Shown here piece by piece: positions 17,465-25,580 of a stretch of DNA of 64,000 bases; within the stretch, counting starts at the first letter, position 1, and each line of letters starts with the position of its first letter. The stretch lies in assembly GCA_039888615.1 (NCBI GenBank), contig JBDQQS010000004.1, one strand, 5' to 3'. The DNA is from Flavimaribacter sp039888615. Lineage in GTDB: Bacteria; Pseudomonadota; Alphaproteobacteria; Rhizobiales; Rhizobiaceae. The notes beneath the pieces were generated by a model. That model made no database searches. It was not told the origin of the DNA and worked only from the letters and a program-made list of their open reading frames with translations. Both the position numbers and the translations under genes were made by a program.

Positions 17465-18250
17465 CTACGCGGATTGCCGGCCTCGCCTGATACGCATTCG
17501 ATAGGTCATCTGGTCAGCCGGGTGCCAGTTGAAGGAAGCGATCAACACGCCGGAATCCGTGATGTAGCGCCTCAGGATCTGAAGCGAGCGCGATTCCGCG
17601 GGAAGTCCCAGCGATGCGGCGATTTCCGGCGGCATGGCCTCCGCCCGTATTTCCTGCTGTGTTTCCTTGATCGTTTCGCGCGAATATCCTTCGAGGATAT
17701 CGAAGAAGGGCCCCTGGTAAGTCGCCAGTTCCGGGATCACCGCTTCAAACCGCTTCGGGATGTAGCTCTGGATATAGCAGAGTGGACGGCCGCCGGGTTC
17801 GGTCCAGCGTATGCCGTCGAGGCGGATCCATTGTTCGCCGTCCTGTCCGCCAACCCTCTCGGCGAGTTTCGCGTCGAGAGTCACGGTCTTGTTGCCAAGA
17901 ACGACGAGGTAGGTGTCCAGCGCGATCTGGAACAGTTCCTGCAGAGATTCGAAAGACTGATAGTAGACGGACAGCGGCTTGGCCGAGATCACCCGCGTTC
18001 CCATTCCCTGACGGCGCTCGACATAGCCGTCTTCCGTCATGCATCGCAACGCTTCACGAATGGTGAAGCGGCTGGTGTCGAATTCCTGAGCCAATTCGGC
18101 TTCGGTCGGGATAAGCCTTCCGACCGGATAGACGCCATTTGCGATACGGCCGACCAACTCCTTCTGTATTCGGGAGTAGCGGGGACCGGACGATTCGTCG
18201 CTCATCTGGCTATCTTCGACCGGACTGTTCTTTTTCAGTGACTGCTCCAT
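17465..18250 (-). CDS. GntR-family regulator, HutC/UTRA type (paralogue 1)
   Basis: 261 residues. The winged helix includes YSRIQKELVGRIANGVYPVG, PTEAELAQEFDTSRFTIREAL and a GTRVIS wing. The C-terminal UTRA ligand domain shares long identical stretches with the regulator at 37059, including YIPxR, IASxNWHP and xTYxM near the end. The two probably recognise the same operator type (candidates at 18390, 21097, 28318, 35335). The start at 18250 lies in a 17-bp tandem duplication that moved a good ribosome site away (see repeat). ATG at 18205 is an alternative. Confidence 0.87.
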   Translation of the reverse strand: MEQSLKKNSPVEDSQMSDESSGPRYSRIQKELVGRIANGVYPVGRLIPTEAELAQEFDTSRFTIREALRCMTEDGYVERRQGMGTRVISAKPLSVYYQSFESLQELFQIALDTYLVVLGNKTVTLDAKLAERVGGQDGEQWIRLDGIRWTEPGGRPLCYIQSYIPKRFEAVIPELATYQGPFFDILEGYSRETIKETQQEIRAEAMPPEIAASLGLPAESRSLQILRRYITDSGVLIASFNWHPADQMTYRMRIRRGRQSA

Positions 18251-18267
18251 TTGAGTGACTGCTCCAT
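18234..18267 (-). repeat. 17-bp tandem duplication over the start codon of the GntR gene
   Basis: The reverse strand reads ATGGAGCAGTCACTCAA then ATGGAGCAGTCACTGAA, two 17-bp copies with one difference. The outer ATG (18267) has AGAGGAAGA upstream but opens a 10-codon frame (MEQSLKWSSH, stop TGA) out of phase with the regulator. The inner ATG (18250) is in phase. Translation of the regulator may now depend on reinitiation. Confidence 0.8.
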
Positions 18268-18389
18268 GGCGATCTTCCTCTGAAGATCCGGAATCGCTCC
18301 TGTTTGCACCTGTATCTCGTTAATGATCCGAAACCGGCCACCGAATTCGATGACTGATACGGCAGTGGCCGCGAGACTGCAAAGATAAT

Positions 18390-18405
18390 ATTGATACGGA
18401 CAAAT
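18390..18405. promoter_or_regulatory. HutC-type operator candidate A
   Basis: ATTGATACGGACAAAT matches the site at 28319-28334 at 13 of 16 positions. It lies between the leftward GntR gene and the rightward maleate-isomerase-like gene (about 50 bp before its start). Confidence 0.45.
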
Positions 18406-18454
18406 AGATCACGCCTTTGCCAATTCGTCATTATCAACTATAGATCATCTGGCA

Positions 18455-19201
18455 ATGAACGTAAAACACCAGTCCACTTATTCCGCCCGGGCCAAGCTCG
18501 GACTCATTGTTCCGCCGACGAACACTGTCAATGAGGCGGAGTGGGCGCGCATGGTCCCGGATGGCGTCACCTACCATACGCACAGGATGCGCCTTCATTC
18601 CGATACACACACCGAAGCAGGCGAGGCTGCGCTCTACGCCGACCTCGATACGGCGATCGGCATGCTGGGCCAGTGCGGCGCCGATGCGATCGCTTATGCC
18701 TGCACGGCCGGCTCCATGATAACGCCAGCGCAGTCAATGCCCGACAGGCTGAGCGAGCGCACCGGTCGACAATGCGTCACGACCTCGGCCGCAATTGTTG
18801 ACGCACTGAAAACGCTCGGCGTGGTCAAACTTTCCGTCGCAACCCCCTATGCCGACGCTCTGAACGCCCATGAAACCGAATTTCTGGAAGCCCACGGCTT
18901 CGAGGTGTTGCGGCTGATCGGGCTCGGCATTGGCGCCGGCGGGTCGAGCGAGTACCCGCGCATCGCGAAGACGCCGCTTGACGCCGTCGCAGAACACGCA
19001 AGGGCGGCCTTTGTTCCGGGCAGCGACGCGCTTCTTGTCACCTGCACCGATTTTCCAACCCTGCCTCTGGTCGAAAGCCTCGAGTCTGAACTGGGCGTTC
19101 CGGTTGTCACCTCCAATCAGGCGACCTTCTGGTCGATGCTGCGCGCCGTCGGCCTGCAGGACCGGTTCCAGTCATTCGGGCGCCTCCTTTCCTGCCACTG
19201 A
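18455..19201 (+). CDS. Maleate cis-trans isomerase-like protein (Asp/Glu racemase superfamily)
   Basis: 248 residues. N-terminal LGLIVPPTNTVNEAEW and both catalytic cysteines of maleate isomerases are present: Cys83 in YACTAGS and Cys197 in VTCTDFPT. Such enzymes convert maleate to fumarate (last step of nicotinate-type degradation) or handle related 2-substituted dicarboxylates. First gene of a rightward unit leading to the PEP-mutase-like genes; a candidate HutC operator lies about 50 bp upstream. Confidence 0.8.
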   Translation: MNVKHQSTYSARAKLGLIVPPTNTVNEAEWARMVPDGVTYHTHRMRLHSDTHTEAGEAALYADLDTAIGMLGQCGADAIAYACTAGSMITPAQSMPDRLSERTGRQCVTTSAAIVDALKTLGVVKLSVATPYADALNAHETEFLEAHGFEVLRLIGLGIGAGGSSEYPRIAKTPLDAVAEHARAAFVPGSDALLVTCTDFPTLPLVESLESELGVPVVTSNQATFWSMLRAVGLQDRFQSFGRLLSCH

Positions 19202-19222
19202 AGTGACGCCAGGAAGAATTGA

Positions 19223-20090
19223 GTGAACTCCATGGCCGATCCAGCTCTGAAAAATGCAATCCGTTCCGGGGGCCTGATCCTGGCGCCCGGCGTTTTTGAT
19301 ATGATTTCGTCGCTAATCGCCGACGAAGTCGGATTCAAGGCGCTTTACGTCACCGGCTACGGAACGGTTGCCTCCTATCTCGGGCTTCCGGACGCCGGCA
19401 TCGCCACCTATTCAGATATGATCGACCGTGTAGCGAGTATTGCGGGCCGGACGAAAACACCGGTCATCGCGGACGCCGACACTGGTTATGGCGGCCTTTT
19501 GAACGTCCGTCACACGGTTCGCGGCTACGAACAATCCGGCGTCACCGCAATCCAGCTCGAGGATCAGGAGTTTCCGAAGAAGCGGCCACACGCCGAACCG
19601 ACGGGTCGTGCCGCTGGAAGATATGATCCGCAAGATCGAGGTCGCAATCGACAGCAGGCGGAGCGACGACTTCCTGATCATCGCCAGAACGGATGCGCGA
19701 ACGGGTCTGGGTCTCGACGAGGCCATCAAACGCGGCAAGGCCTTCGCGAAGGCTGGCGCCGACATCGTCTTTGTGGAATCGCCGGAGTCCGAGGAAGAAA
19801 TGAAGCGTGTCGCGGATGAGATCGATGCGCCTCTGATGGCCAATATCGTCAATGGCGGCCGGACGCCGTTGTTGTCTGCGGACACATTGCAGTCTCTCGG
19901 CTTCGCGGTCGCTATCCACCCCGCGATCGGTTTTCTGTCCATGGGGGCGGCGCTGAAGAAAGCCTATACGGATCTTTACCGGAACGGGGAAACCAGCAAG
20001 GCGATCGACCTCTATGATTTCCAGCAGTTCAACGAACTGCTCGGCTTCCCGGACATCTGGGAGTTCGAAAAGAAATACGTTTCGGCCTGA
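19223..20090 (+). pseudogene. PEP mutase/isocitrate lyase-family gene, frameshifted in the KKCGH codon
   Basis: Homologous along its whole length to the intact gene at 21205, but the reading frame breaks once. After TTTCCGAAGAAG the intact copy has TGC GGG CAC; here the text is GCGGCCAC. Adding one T between 19582 and 19583 restores KKCGHTPNRR and an open frame to the stop at 20088-20090. The lost base falls in the codon of the catalytic Cys of this superfamily. The N-terminal part keeps TGYGTVASYLGLPDAG and ADADTGYGG. The family cleaves or makes C-C bonds of 2-hydroxy di- and tricarboxylates (methylisocitrate, dimethylmalate, oxaloacetate). A real mutation or a sequencing error are both possible. 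The GTG start at 19223 has AGGAAG upstream. Confidence 0.85.
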
Positions 20091-20133
20091 AATAGAGGCG
20101 AATTGGGCGACAGTCCATCTGGAGAGGTTTGAG

Positions 20134-20196
20134 ATGACAACGATGCGAGCGTCAGCCAGGAAATTCGAATTTCCGCATTGGCGGCGCGTGCGATGA
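20134..20196 (+). CDS. Possible 20-codon leader peptide coupled to the SDR gene
   Basis: An ATG at 20134 follows a strong GGAGAGG site and opens a frame (MTTMRASARKF...) of 20 codons. Its stop TGA overlaps the ATG of the downstream SDR gene as ATGA. The SDR start has no good ribosome site of its own. The arrangement suggests translational coupling; the peptide has no family I recognise and may be a remnant. Confidence 0.35.
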   Translation: MTTMRASARKFEFPHWRRVR

Positions 20197-20924
20197 GCCG
20201 CCGGATCGCGATCCTTGGCGGGGCAGGGGGCATCGGGCGCGCCCTCGTCGCGGCGCTGACGGAAGCGGGGGACGATGTCGTCGTACTCGACCTTCCGGCA
20301 TCCATCGAACGCCATCGCCCCACGACCCGAACGATCGACATCGATGTGCTGTCGGAGGAGGCGATCAACACCGCTGCGCGTGAACTCGCCGACCATTGGC
20401 CGTCGGTCGACGGGTATGTCCATCTGGCCGGCTACAATCCTTCGATCCAGTCCGTGGCCGACACGCCGACGGACTATTTCGACAATGTCGTCTCCGGAAA
20501 CCTGCGGGGCGCCTTCCTGTCGGCGAAGACGATTATGCCATTGATGTCCGATGGCGGCAGCGTGGTCATGATCGCCTCCGGCCTCGGCCGTTACATTCGC
20601 CCCGGCTTCGTATCCTACGCTTCGGCCAAAGCCGGCCTGATGGCCATTGCCAACACGTTGGCGCTCGAATGTGCTCCGAAGGTGCGGGTCAACACCGTGG
20701 CGCCCGGATTCGTCGACACGGCGTTCTCGCACGGCGGCACGGGCATCTCCGAAGAAACCGCCGAAATCGAAGTCGATCTCGCAAAATATGTCAGCGTCAT
20801 CCCGCTCGCGCGCGTCGCCGAGCCGGAAGACATTGTCGGGCCGATCCGCTTTCTGCTCGGACCTGACAGCGCCTACATGACCGGCCAGGTGCTTTGGGTC
20901 AATGGCGGCGCATACATGCCGTGA
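20193..20924 (+). CDS. Short-chain dehydrogenase/reductase (3-oxoacyl-ACP reductase-like)
   Basis: 243 residues. Cofactor loop LGGAGGIGRALVAAL at the N-terminus (GGAGGIG replacing the common TGxxxGIG), Asp at the end of strand 2 (VVLDLP, pointing to NAD), and SYASAKAGLMAIA with the catalytic Tyr-x3-Lys. VNTVAPGFVDT and a C-terminal YMTGQVLWVNGG follow. The NNAG motif is replaced by LAGYN. It lies about 100 bp after the frameshifted lyase gene and belongs to the same rightward unit. Confidence 0.82.
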   Translation: MSRRIAILGGAGGIGRALVAALTEAGDDVVVLDLPASIERHRPTTRTIDIDVLSEEAINTAARELADHWPSVDGYVHLAGYNPSIQSVADTPTDYFDNVVSGNLRGAFLSAKTIMPLMSDGGSVVMIASGLGRYIRPGFVSYASAKAGLMAIANTLALECAPKVRVNTVAPGFVDTAFSHGGTGISEETAEIEVDLAKYVSVIPLARVAEPEDIVGPIRFLLGPDSAYMTGQVLWVNGGAYMP

Positions 20925-21204
20925 GGTTGGAGTATCGGAACCGGCAGCGCAAACGCTTTATGACAAGATCCGGGACAGCCGCGTGGTTGCGGACCATGGC
21001 AATGGCGAGCGTTCGACCCAGGATAAAGAGGTCCATTTCCAGTCAGGATTGGAGAATTCTCATGATTGCAAATGGTGGGGATTTCCAAAATCACAAAATT
21101 GGTCTGGACAATTAGTTCATCGCCGTGGCAGGTACGGGGCAAATTCGACGTAGCCGCCGGTGGGGCGGCGAGCGTCCTGTCATGCAATACATCAAACTGG
21201 AGAA
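20925..21204 (+). other. Gene gap with possible dehydrogenase remnant
   Basis: 280 bp without a complete gene. Just after the SDR stop, one frame reads VGVSEPAAQTLYDKI, then RDSRVVADHGNGE. This resembles the C-terminal tail of 3-hydroxyisobutyrate-dehydrogenase-like proteins, so it may be a decayed gene end; no start or Rossmann domain is present. The gap also holds the operator candidate at 21097. Confidence 0.25.
21097..21113. promoter_or_regulatory. HutC-type operator candidate B
   Basis: AATTGGTCTGGACAATT is an imperfect 17-bp palindrome that shares its first 15 bases with the site at 28318. It lies about 90 bp before the intact lyase gene and resembles NagR/YvoA-type operators of HutC-family repressors. 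Confidence 0.55.
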
Positions 21205-22077
21205 ATGTCCTCAATGGCCGATCCTGCCCTCAGGAGAGCTTTGCAAACTGGTGAGTTCATCACCGCACCCGGCGTATTTGAACTGATTTCGGCGCTGATC
21301 GCCGATTCGATGGGTTTCAAGGCGCTTTACGTGACCGGCTACGGAACCGTGGCCTCCTATCTCGGTCTGCCAGATGCGGGGCTTGCCACCTACACCGACA
21401 TGATCGACCGTATCGCCTGCATCGCCGAGCGGACGAAAACGCCCGTCATCGCCGACGCCGACACCGGTTACGGCGGCCCCCTCAATGTCCGTCACACCGT
21501 TCGCGGCTACGAACGCGCCGGGGTCAGCGCAATACAGATCGAAGACCAGGAATTTCCGAAAAAATGCGGGCACACGCCCAATCGTCGCGTGATTGCGCTG
21601 GACGACATGCTGCTCAAGATCGAGACGGCTGTCGAGAGCCGGCAAAGCGACGATTTCCTGATCATAGCAAGGACGGACGCCCGCACCGGCTACGGGCTTG
21701 ACGAGGCGATCAGACGCGGCCAGGCCTTCGCGAAGGCTGGCGCTGATGTGGTTTTCGTCGAATCGCCGGAAAGCGAAGACGAGATGAAGCGCGTCGCCGA
21801 GGCAATCGACGCGCCGCTGTTCGCCAACATGGTCAATGGCGGTCTGACCCCGACCCTGTCGGAAGACCGGCTGAAGGCGTTGGGATATGCGATCGGCATC
21901 CACCCTGCGATCGGCTTTCTCTCAATGGGCGCCGCGCTCGAAAAGGCGTACGGAGATCTGAAAGCCAACGGCGAAACCACCGACGCCGTCGAGCTTTATG
22001 ATTTTTCCAGGTTCAACGAACTCATGGGCTTCCCCGAAATATGGGCCTTCGAGGAGAAGCTGGAGAAGGCTAGATAA
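21205..22077 (+). CDS. PEP mutase/isocitrate lyase-superfamily enzyme (2-hydroxyacid lyase)
   Basis: 290 residues, intact paralogue of the frameshifted gene at 19223. Visible are TGYGTVASYLGLPDAGLATY, metal-binding ADADTGYGG, IEDQEFPKKCGH with catalytic Cys121, and ARTDAR. Relatives include 2-methylisocitrate lyase, 2,3-dimethylmalate lyase and oxaloacetate decarboxylase; I cannot choose between them. Both paralogues start MxSMADPAL, which supports ATG 21205 (21214 is better spaced from GGAG). It overlaps the convergent CoA-transferase gene tail to tail by 8 bp. Confidence 0.83.
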   Translation: MSSMADPALRRALQTGEFITAPGVFELISALIADSMGFKALYVTGYGTVASYLGLPDAGLATYTDMIDRIACIAERTKTPVIADADTGYGGPLNVRHTVRGYERAGVSAIQIEDQEFPKKCGHTPNRRVIALDDMLLKIETAVESRQSDDFLIIARTDARTGYGLDEAIRRGQAFAKAGADVVFVESPESEDEMKRVAEAIDAPLFANMVNGGLTPTLSEDRLKALGYAIGIHPAIGFLSMGAALEKAYGDLKANGETTDAVELYDFSRFNELMGFPEIWAFEEKLEKAR

Positions 22078-23311
22078 CGCCTTCATCGGTCAGCTCTGAC
22101 AGGGCCTTTGTGTTGAGCCCCAGCAGTTCGCCATAGATCGCCTCGTTATCCTTGCCTGGCTCGTCGCGGCCGAGCCAATTGACCTCACAAGGCGTTTCGG
22201 AGAGTTTCGGCGCGATCCCGGGAACAGCGATGTCTCCGAAGCGCTCGTCCTCGACGCGCAAGATCATGTCGCGGGCCTTGAAATGCGGGTCCTCGGCGAT
22301 TTCGGCGATTGAATTGATCGGCCCATAGACGACGCCGTGCTCGTCGAGAATTGCGCCGAGGTCTTTTGGCGACAGCGTGCTCGTCCATTCGCCGATCATG
22401 CCGTCGAGCAGTTCGACGTGATCGCCGCGCGCCAGATGCGTGGAAAAGCGCGGATCCTCGGCCAGTTCAGGCTGGCCCATGGCGGCGCAAAGCCGGCGGA
22501 ACATCGGGTCTACATTGGCGGCGATCACGATATAGCTGCCGTCGTTGGTCGGATAGATGTTCGACGGCGCCACATTGGGCAGGCCCGTTCCGGACGGTTT
22601 GCGGACGACGCCGCATTTGTCATATTCGGGCAGAGTGCTTTCGAGCATCGAGAAGCAGCTTTCGACAATCGCCGCGTCGACGACCTGTCCCTTTCCGCCG
22701 CCGCCGGCGTCGCGCCAGTAAAGCGCCATCAGCAGACCCTCAAATGCGAAAAGCGCCGTCAGCGTGTCGCCGAGCGAGATGCCGAAACGCGGTTGTGGCT
22801 GGTCGGGAAAGCCATTGATATAGCGGATTCCGCCCATCGCCTCGCCGACGCTGGCGAATCCCGGCCGCTCCGAATAGGGGCCGGTCTGGCCGAAACCGGA
22901 GACGCGGGCAATCACCAGCCCGGGGTTTTCCTTGTGCAGTTCGTCCGGCCCGAGATTCCATTTCTCCAGCGTTCCGGGCTTGAAGTTCTCGACCATGGCG
23001 TCCGCCTCGGCGGCAAGTCGCCGCAACAGGTCGCGGCCGCGCGGATCGCGCAGGTTGGCCGTCACCGACTTCTTGTTGCGCGCCAGAGTTGGCCACCACA
23101 AGCCGTGGCCGTTATAGCGATGGTGACCCCAGTCGCGCATGGGATCGCCCTTGATCGGCGGCTCGACCTTGATAACCTCGGCGCCGAAATCGGCGAGCCG
23201 GCTGCCGACGAAGGGACCGGCTAGAAGCTGGCCGACCTCGATTGCCCGGATTCCGGATAGCGGGCCTGAACCCGTCGCCGTCCGCGCCTTGCCTGTCAAT
23301 CTCGCACTCAT
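22070..23311 (-). CDS. Type III CoA-transferase (CaiB/BaiF family)
   Basis: 413 residues. N-terminal GIRAIEVGQLLAGPFVGSRLADFGAEVIKVEPP, then NLRDPRGRDLLRRLAAEADAMVENFKPGTL. The catalytic Asp is expected in the loop after this block (GISLGDTLTALFAFEG near 185). Such enzymes move CoA between carboxylic acids, often dicarboxylates such as succinyl-CoA donors. Last gene of the leftward operon starting at 28259, overlapping the hydrolase gene by ATGA. It would activate the acid released by the upstream hydrolases for C-C cleavage. Confidence 0.87.
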   Translation of the reverse strand: MSARLTGKARTATGSGPLSGIRAIEVGQLLAGPFVGSRLADFGAEVIKVEPPIKGDPMRDWGHHRYNGHGLWWPTLARNKKSVTANLRDPRGRDLLRRLAAEADAMVENFKPGTLEKWNLGPDELHKENPGLVIARVSGFGQTGPYSERPGFASVGEAMGGIRYINGFPDQPQPRFGISLGDTLTALFAFEGLLMALYWRDAGGGGKGQVVDAAIVESCFSMLESTLPEYDKCGVVRKPSGTGLPNVAPSNIYPTNDGSYIVIAANVDPMFRRLCAAMGQPELAEDPRFSTHLARGDHVELLDGMIGEWTSTLSPKDLGAILDEHGVVYGPINSIAEIAEDPHFKARDMILRVEDERFGDIAVPGIAPKLSETPCEVNWLGRDEPGKDNEAIYGELLGLNTKALSELTDEGVI

Positions 23312-24138
23312 CGCGTCGCCACCTCCATTGCATTGTCAGTTTCGTTGAGGAATTCACCCAGAACATCGGAAAAGCGCTTGCGCATCTCCGGGCCCGCCAC
23401 CACGTGGGCGGCCCCTTCGAGCACATAGCCGCGCGCATTTGGTATCATCGCCTCGATCGGCTTCGTCAGCCGTGGCCCGGTGACAGTGTCGAGCGGGCAA
23501 TGGACGATGAGGCAGGGCGCGGAAATCTGTCCGAGCCGATCCGTCACGTCGTGCGAAAGGCACGACTGAATGAGTCTGTCATGGGCCTCAAAACGATCGC
23601 GCAATTCGCGCCACGGTCCCTCTGGCCCGAGAATGCGTTCATGATTGGCGAGGTAATAGTCCTCGTCGAAAGACCACAGGCAAACCAGTTTCTGAAACGC
23701 CTCCCACCCCATCTCGCGATGAACGTCGCGCAGCATTTCCATCTGGTGGCGGAAGAGCGCGTCGGGTTTCGCCCAGGTTCCCATGTTGACCATGGAGCGC
23801 ACCAGGTCCGGCCGGCCGATCGCCAGTTCCTGGCCGATGCAGGCGCCCATTCCGACAAGGCCGACGACATGCACGTCGCTCCAGCCGAGATGGTCGAGCA
23901 ATCCGGCGACGTCTCCGGCGTAGAGCTGCATGCTGGGCGTAATGGAAGCATCGTCATCCGATTCGCCGATGCCGCGGTGATCGAAGATCGCGACCTGATA
24001 ATTGTCCTTGAGGCTGCGGGCGAGGTGATGGTGCTGGCCGTGGCAATAGGTGCCCCAGCCGCCCATGCAGATGGCGGGCGGCCCCTTGCCATGGACCTCG
24101 TAATACATGGTGTGACCGTTGATGCGCGCGACTGGCAT
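23308..24138 (-). CDS. Alpha/beta-hydrolase-fold protein without canonical nucleophile
   Basis: 276 residues with the fold's landmarks: MGGWGTYC as oxyanion strand, FDHRGIGESD, an acid Asp in IVHCPLDTVTG, and a C-terminal His in LEGAAHVVAGPE. The nucleophile elbow, normally GxSxG, reads VVGLVGMGACIG (about 91-102); the Ser position aligns with Gly96 and an extra residue seems present. So either a nearby Cys100 acts, or the protein uses non-hydrolytic chemistry. Compare NicD-like N-formylmaleamate deformylase, which keeps its Ser. Encoded between the small unknown protein and the CoA-transferase. Confidence 0.8.
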   Translation of the reverse strand: MPVARINGHTMYYEVHGKGPPAICMGGWGTYCHGQHHHLARSLKDNYQVAIFDHRGIGESDDDASITPSMQLYAGDVAGLLDHLGWSDVHVVGLVGMGACIGQELAIGRPDLVRSMVNMGTWAKPDALFRHQMEMLRDVHREMGWEAFQKLVCLWSFDEDYYLANHERILGPEGPWRELRDRFEAHDRLIQSCLSHDVTDRLGQISAPCLIVHCPLDTVTGPRLTKPIEAMIPNARGYVLEGAAHVVAGPEMRKRFSDVLGEFLNETDNAMEVATR

Positions 24139-24185
24139 GGTTCCTCCCTATCCGGATATTTCCGACGCCGGCGCCGAATGGCGGC

Positions 24186-24452
24186 TCAGGCGTCGATCCT
24201 CCACTGAACGATCCGGCCTTCCAGACCGAGTTCCCGGCAAAACATGCGGAAAGCGAGAGCCTTGTCCGCCTGCTCGGCCGGCGCTGCGAAACAGACGTGC
24301 CGGCTGCGCGGCTTTCCGGACGGTGAAAACAGCGCCACTGGCCTGTGATGCGTCGCAAGCCACGCCTCGACCCGGCGAAGCGTACTGGCCGCCAGAACCG
24401 GATCCTCGCCCGGCGGAATGGTGACGCGCATGACATGCCAGCGACCTGTCAT
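24186..24452 (-). CDS. Small protein of unknown function (88 aa)
   Basis: An 88-residue basic protein (MTGRWHVMRVTIPPG...), with GGGAG nine bases before its ATG and tight spacing in the operon (20 bp after the permease stop, 47 bp before the hydrolase). There is no signal peptide or membrane segment. The order Val-Thr-Ile start, a helix (RRVEAWLATHH), a strand (VALFSP) and a second helix (ADKALAFRMFCRELG) suggests a small alpha/beta fold. I do not recognise the family. Its fixed place between transporter and catabolic enzymes points to a pathway-specific role. Confidence 0.65.
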   Translation of the reverse strand: MTGRWHVMRVTIPPGEDPVLAASTLRRVEAWLATHHRPVALFSPSGKPRSRHVCFAAPAEQADKALAFRMFCRELGLEGRIVQWRIDA

Positions 24453-24472
24453 GGTTCGAGGCTCCCGTCATG

Positions 24473-25561
24473 CTAACTGCCGAATTCCATCGGCTGGCGC
24501 CTTCGCACGAGCTGCGACGCCGCGACAGCGAGAATGAGGCCGCCGCCATAGAAGAGGTCCTGAACGAAATTTGGTATCCCGAAGATCTGCAGGCCGGAAA
24601 TACCGGTCGCAAGCAGCAGCACGCCGATCAGCGAGCCGACCGGATTGAACCTTCCGGGCACGATGCTGGTGGCGCCGAGAAAGGCGGCCGCGAAAGCCGG
24701 CAACAGCAGGCCGATGCGGGAGCTCGGATCCGCCGAGCCGTTCAGTCCTACGGCAAGAACGCCTGCAATCGCGGCGATGGCGCCCGAGCAGATCAGCGCC
24801 AGCGCGCGCACCGAAGCGACGCGTATCCCGGCGAGGCGGGCCACTTCGCGCGCCCGACCGACGAAGAGCAGCCTGCGCCCCGGCGTCGTGTATTCGAGGA
24901 AATACCAGATGATCGCGCACAGGATCAGCGCGTACCAGAACGACATGGACACCTCGAACAGGCGCGTCTGGTTGACCCAGCCGATGAGGGTGGGATTGGC
25001 GCCGAAGATCGAGATGGTGCGCGATCCGCTGATCCATTTCGCAATGCCGATGACGAAAGTCGCCATGCCGAGGGTGACGATCAGCGAATGAATGCGGAAA
25101 AAGACGATGAAGAAAGCATTGGCGGCCCCGATCGCTGCGCCAACCAGAAGTCCGAGGACGACTGCGACGAGTGTTGGCGAACCCAAACTGATCAGGATGG
25201 CGACCACCAGTGAGGACAGCGTCATGTTGGCGGCGATCGACAGATCGAAATCGCCTGCGGTCAGCGGCAGGAGCAGACCGAGCGTCAGGACGATCAGAAC
25301 GCCTTGCGTGCCGAAGATCGTCGAGAAATTGGTCCAGCTGAAAAATCGCGAGGAACCATAGATACTGCTGTCGATAAAGGCGAACAGCGCGATCAGCAGA
25401 ATCCAGATCCCGATAATCGCATAGCGCTCAAAGAACTTCTTTGGCACAGCCGGCGTCGGCGCCGATTTCGATCGTTCTTCCTGCAGGCGCAGGACTTTCG
25501 ACTCGAGTTCCGCGAGCCGGGCTTCGTATTGGGCGATGGGATCGTTGTTGTGAGCGTCCAA
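24473..25561 (-). CDS. Sugar-type ABC transporter permease with N-terminal coiled coil
   Basis: 362-residue RbsC-like permease. Membrane segments start near residue 48. AGDFDLSIAANMTLSS (about 100-115) is the family's conserved G-x-DLS motif, and FIVFFRIHSLIVTLGM follows. Residues 1-35 form a charged coiled coil (YEARLAELESKVLRLQEE) not usual in RbsC proteins. It is very similar to the start of HyuA, encoded divergently (YEQRIAELEARLRRME). The ATP-binding subunit gene is 19 bp upstream. Confidence 0.87.
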   Translation of the reverse strand: MDAHNNDPIAQYEARLAELESKVLRLQEERSKSAPTPAVPKKFFERYAIIGIWILLIALFAFIDSSIYGSSRFFSWTNFSTIFGTQGVLIVLTLGLLLPLTAGDFDLSIAANMTLSSLVVAILISLGSPTLVAVVLGLLVGAAIGAANAFFIVFFRIHSLIVTLGMATFVIGIAKWISGSRTISIFGANPTLIGWVNQTRLFEVSMSFWYALILCAIIWYFLEYTTPGRRLLFVGRAREVARLAGIRVASVRALALICSGAIAAIAGVLAVGLNGSADPSSRIGLLLPAFAAAFLGATSIVPGRFNPVGSLIGVLLLATGISGLQIFGIPNFVQDLFYGGGLILAVAASQLVRRRQPMEFGS

Positions 25562-25580
25562 TGGAAGGGGTCCTTGCGCT

